Origin: Rhodocyclales bacterium
GTDB lineage: Bacteria; Pseudomonadota; Gammaproteobacteria; Burkholderiales; Rhodocyclaceae
Length of the DNA stretch: 7,931 bases
NCBI GenBank assembly: GCA_021286885.1
Contig: JAJTBM010000126.1
Span: 1 to 7,931, forward strand
Reading direction: 5' to 3'
Part shown: in pieces, positions 6,621-7,931 of the stretch
Layout of the letters: each line of letters opens with the position of its first letter
How positions within the stretch are numbered: position 1 is the stretch's first letter
Position numbers and translations under genes: made by a program
The notes under the pieces: model-generated
What the model saw: only the letters and a program-made list of their open reading frames with translations
What the model was told of the DNA's origin: nothing
The model's database searches: none

Positions 6621-6668
6621 GATCATCTCCCCTGCCTTACCAATACCCGCTGTACGGAAATGTAAGCA

Positions 6669-6705
6669 GGCGGGGCAGTCAGGGTGATCCTAACCGAGCC
6701 CCGCC
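6669..6705 (-). repeat. GC-rich inverted repeat in the leader of the DUF3135-type gene
   Basis: Arms GGCGGGGC (6705–6698 on the minus strand) and GCCCCGCC (6676–6669) pair perfectly over eight bases. Inside, TTAGG can pair with CCTGA (one wobble) around ATCAC, giving a two-part hairpin. No U tract follows, so it is not a typical terminator. It lies about 50 bases before the start at 6620 and downstream of the possible sigma-28 promoter, so it would be in the 5' leader. An operator or mRNA structure is possible. Confidence 0.4.
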
Positions 6706-6719
6706 GGGAGATGAACGGA

Positions 6720-6746
6720 TTTACGTCACGCCCTTCAGAAACTTGA
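6720..6746 (-). promoter_or_regulatory. Possible sigma-28 (FliA) promoter for the DUF3135-type gene
   Basis: On the minus strand TCAAGTTT (6746–6739) matches the sigma-28 -35 consensus TAAAGTTT at seven of eight positions. After exactly 11 bases comes GACGTAAA (6727–6720), matching GCCGATAA at five of eight. The spacing is right but the -10 half is weak. The stretch is AT-richer than the surroundings and lies about 100 bases upstream of the gene start. A late-class promoter would fit a gene lying among cheA and flhB. Confidence 0.35.
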
Positions 6747-6778
6747 GGGCAAAATCAATAAATATTGTTAAAACACAA

Positions 6779-6800
6779 GAAAAACAGAGGCTTACAACCT
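6779..6800 (-). terminator. Weak terminator-like hairpin after cheA
   Basis: Fourteen bases after the cheA stop the transcript can form AGGUU-GUA-AGCCU (6800–6788; five pairs including one G-U), followed by CUG and then UUUUUC (6784–6779). The stem is short, but the U tract and its position at the end of cheA make partial termination plausible. It is the only terminator-like candidate I see between cheA and the small gene. Confidence 0.3.
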
Positions 6801-6814
6801 ATTAGGCAGCAACA

Positions 6815-7931
6815 TCAGGCCGCTTGGCCCAAACCCAAATCAGCCAGCAGATTGCGCCGCGACACGCCACCTCGACCATCCCCCAGAGCGCCCAGCAACT
6901 CCTTCATGTCGAGGATGAGCACAATCTGACCGTTGGACAGGGTGGTGACCCCAGCCACGCCCTTGGGACGGAAATCGTCCAGCGACTTGATCACTGCGTC
7001 TTCACGCCCGGCAAAGCTGTCGATGGCCAGAATGAAGCTCTGCTCAGCGCTCTGCATGAGCACCCCATAGGCCGGCGCCTGGACAGGCTCCCACCCCAAG
7101 AGGGCGCACAAGGGCATGATGGGCAGCACCTCGCCGCGTACCACCATGGTGGCCCGACCGCCCACTTCCTGAACCTCGGCAGATTCGATGGGCAGAATCT
7201 CGCGCACCATCGAGAGCGGCACGGCAAACGGCTGCTCGCCCAGTCGCACCAGCAGCACCGGCAAAATCGCCAGGGTCAGGGGCAGGCTGATGATAAACGT
7301 GGTGCCCTTGCCCAGGCTGGAGCGGATTTCGATGGAGCCGTTGAGCTTCTGGATGTTGGTCCGCACCACATCCATCCCGACCCCGCGCCCGGAGACGTCA
7401 GAAATCTGGCTGGCCATGGAGAAGCCGGGCAGGAAGATGAGGTTGAAGCTCTGGCGCTCATCCATGGTGTTGGCCTCCTCATCGGTGATGAGGCCCTTGG
7501 CCACCGCCTTGGCACGCAGCTTCTCGGCGTTCATGCCACGCCCGTCGTCGGCCACCAGGATCACGATGTGGTCGCCTTCCTGGCGGGCTTCGAGGCGGAC
7601 GATGGATTTCTCGGGCTTGCCGTTGGCGAGGCGCTCCTGGGTTTCCTCGACGCCGTGGTCCACCGCGTTACGGATGAGGTGGATGATCGGATCGGAGAGA
7701 TCCTCGATCATCGTCTTGTCGATCTCGGTGTCTTCGCCGGAGAGCACCAGCTCCACGTCCTTGCCCAGGTTGCGGGCCAGATCGCGGGCGATGCGCGGGT
7801 ATTTCTGGAACAGCCGGCCGATGGGCTGCATGCGGGTCTTCATCACCGCGTTCTGCAGGTCGGACACCAGCAGGTCGAGCTGGCTCACCGCCAGGTCGAG
7901 GGCATGCAGGGTTTCGGTGTCGCTGCGGCCG
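6815..7931 (-). CDS. cheA: Chemotaxis histidine kinase CheA, C-terminal part
   Basis: The reading frame is open to the right edge, so 372 codons (the last 371 residues plus stop) are visible and the N terminus with the phosphorylated histidine is outside. CheA autophosphorylates when receptors signal and passes phosphate to CheY and CheB. Residues below count from the first full codon at the right edge. The fragment begins in the dimerisation helices (ALDLAVSQLDLLVSDLQNAV, 10–29). The ATPase domain has the N box HLIRNAVDHGVE (84–95), G1 DDGRGM (128–133), the F box FLPGFSMASQISD (166–178), G2 GRGVGMD (181–187) and G3 GKGTTF (207–212). The CheW-like P5 domain follows from about 223, ending near KELLGALGD (343–351), with a further 20-residue tail. 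All ATP-binding motifs look intact. The GTG at 7888 is internal and not a start. No cheW follows; the next gene is the small DUF3135-type gene. Confidence 0.97.
   Translation of the reverse strand, partial: GRSDTETLHALDLAVSQLDLLVSDLQNAVMKTRMQPIGRLFQKYPRIARDLARNLGKDVELVLSGEDTEIDKTMIEDLSDPIIHLIRNAVDHGVEETQERLANGKPEKSIVRLEARQEGDHIVILVADDGRGMNAEKLRAKAVAKGLITDEEANTMDERQSFNLIFLPGFSMASQISDVSGRGVGMDVVRTNIQKLNGSIEIRSSLGKGTTFIISLPLTLAILPVLLVRLGEQPFAVPLSMVREILPIESAEVQEVGGRATMVVRGEVLPIMPLCALLGWEPVQAPAYGVLMQSAEQSFILAIDSFAGREDAVIKSLDDFRPKGVAGVTTLSNGQIVLILDMKELLGALGDGRGGVSRRNLLADLGLGQAA

Noticed and set aside
7886..7888. GTG as a possible cheA start
   Set aside because: The frame stays open to the window edge and the upstream residues (TETLHALDLAV) continue the CheA dimerisation helix, so this codon is internal.

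Overview
The window is a flagellar and chemotaxis locus from a GC-rich (by eye, not computed) Gram-negative bacterium. All the genes I can support lie on the minus strand, so transcription runs from high to low coordinates: cheA (3' part) – small DUF3135-type gene – flhB – flhA – flhF – flhG-like – fliA (5' end). A polar-flagellum FlhF/FlhG pair next to flhBA and fliA, with the FlhF G1/G2/G4/G5 motifs close to proteobacterial versions, points to a proteobacterium. Gene order and protein flavour suggest a betaproteobacterium, perhaps Rhodocyclales-like, but that is an inference. I see no insertion sequence, CRISPR array, rRNA or tRNA gene, or sign of recent transfer.

Layout. 6815–7931 is the C-terminal part of the CheA kinase (end of the dimerisation domain, ATPase domain, CheW-like domain). 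6621–6814 is a comparatively AT-rich gap with a weak terminator-like hairpin, a possible sigma-28 promoter and a GC-rich inverted repeat. 6312–6620 encodes a 102-residue protein of the uncharacterised DUF3135 type, followed by a clear intrinsic terminator (6236–6267). 4931–2850 (flhA) and 6185–5013 (flhB) encode the two export-gate proteins of the flagellar type III secretion system. A long GC-rich terminator-like hairpin (2771–2820) follows flhA, and a 141-base leader with inverted repeats precedes flhF. flhF and the flhG-like gene are one base apart and probably translationally coupled, with fliA 41 bases further on.

How the genes work together. FlhB and FlhA form the switch and the docking ring through which rod, hook and filament subunits are exported. 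FlhF places the flagellum and FlhG limits its number by stimulating the FlhF GTPase. FliA (sigma-28) turns on late flagellar and chemotaxis genes, which in many bacteria include cheA. The two hairpins suggest three or more transcription units: the DUF3135 gene, flhBA, and flhF-flhG-fliA.

The most interesting feature is the flhG-like product. It keeps the N-terminal DQAAGLRRLF helix known to activate FlhF, but the deviant Walker A loop, the Walker A' aspartate context and the Walker B aspartate are all eroded, so it looks like a pseudo-ATPase. Its partner FlhF has an unusual G3 motif (DNMG, where DTxG is expected). The rest of the locus is ordinary, and I found no evidence for a wholly new system.
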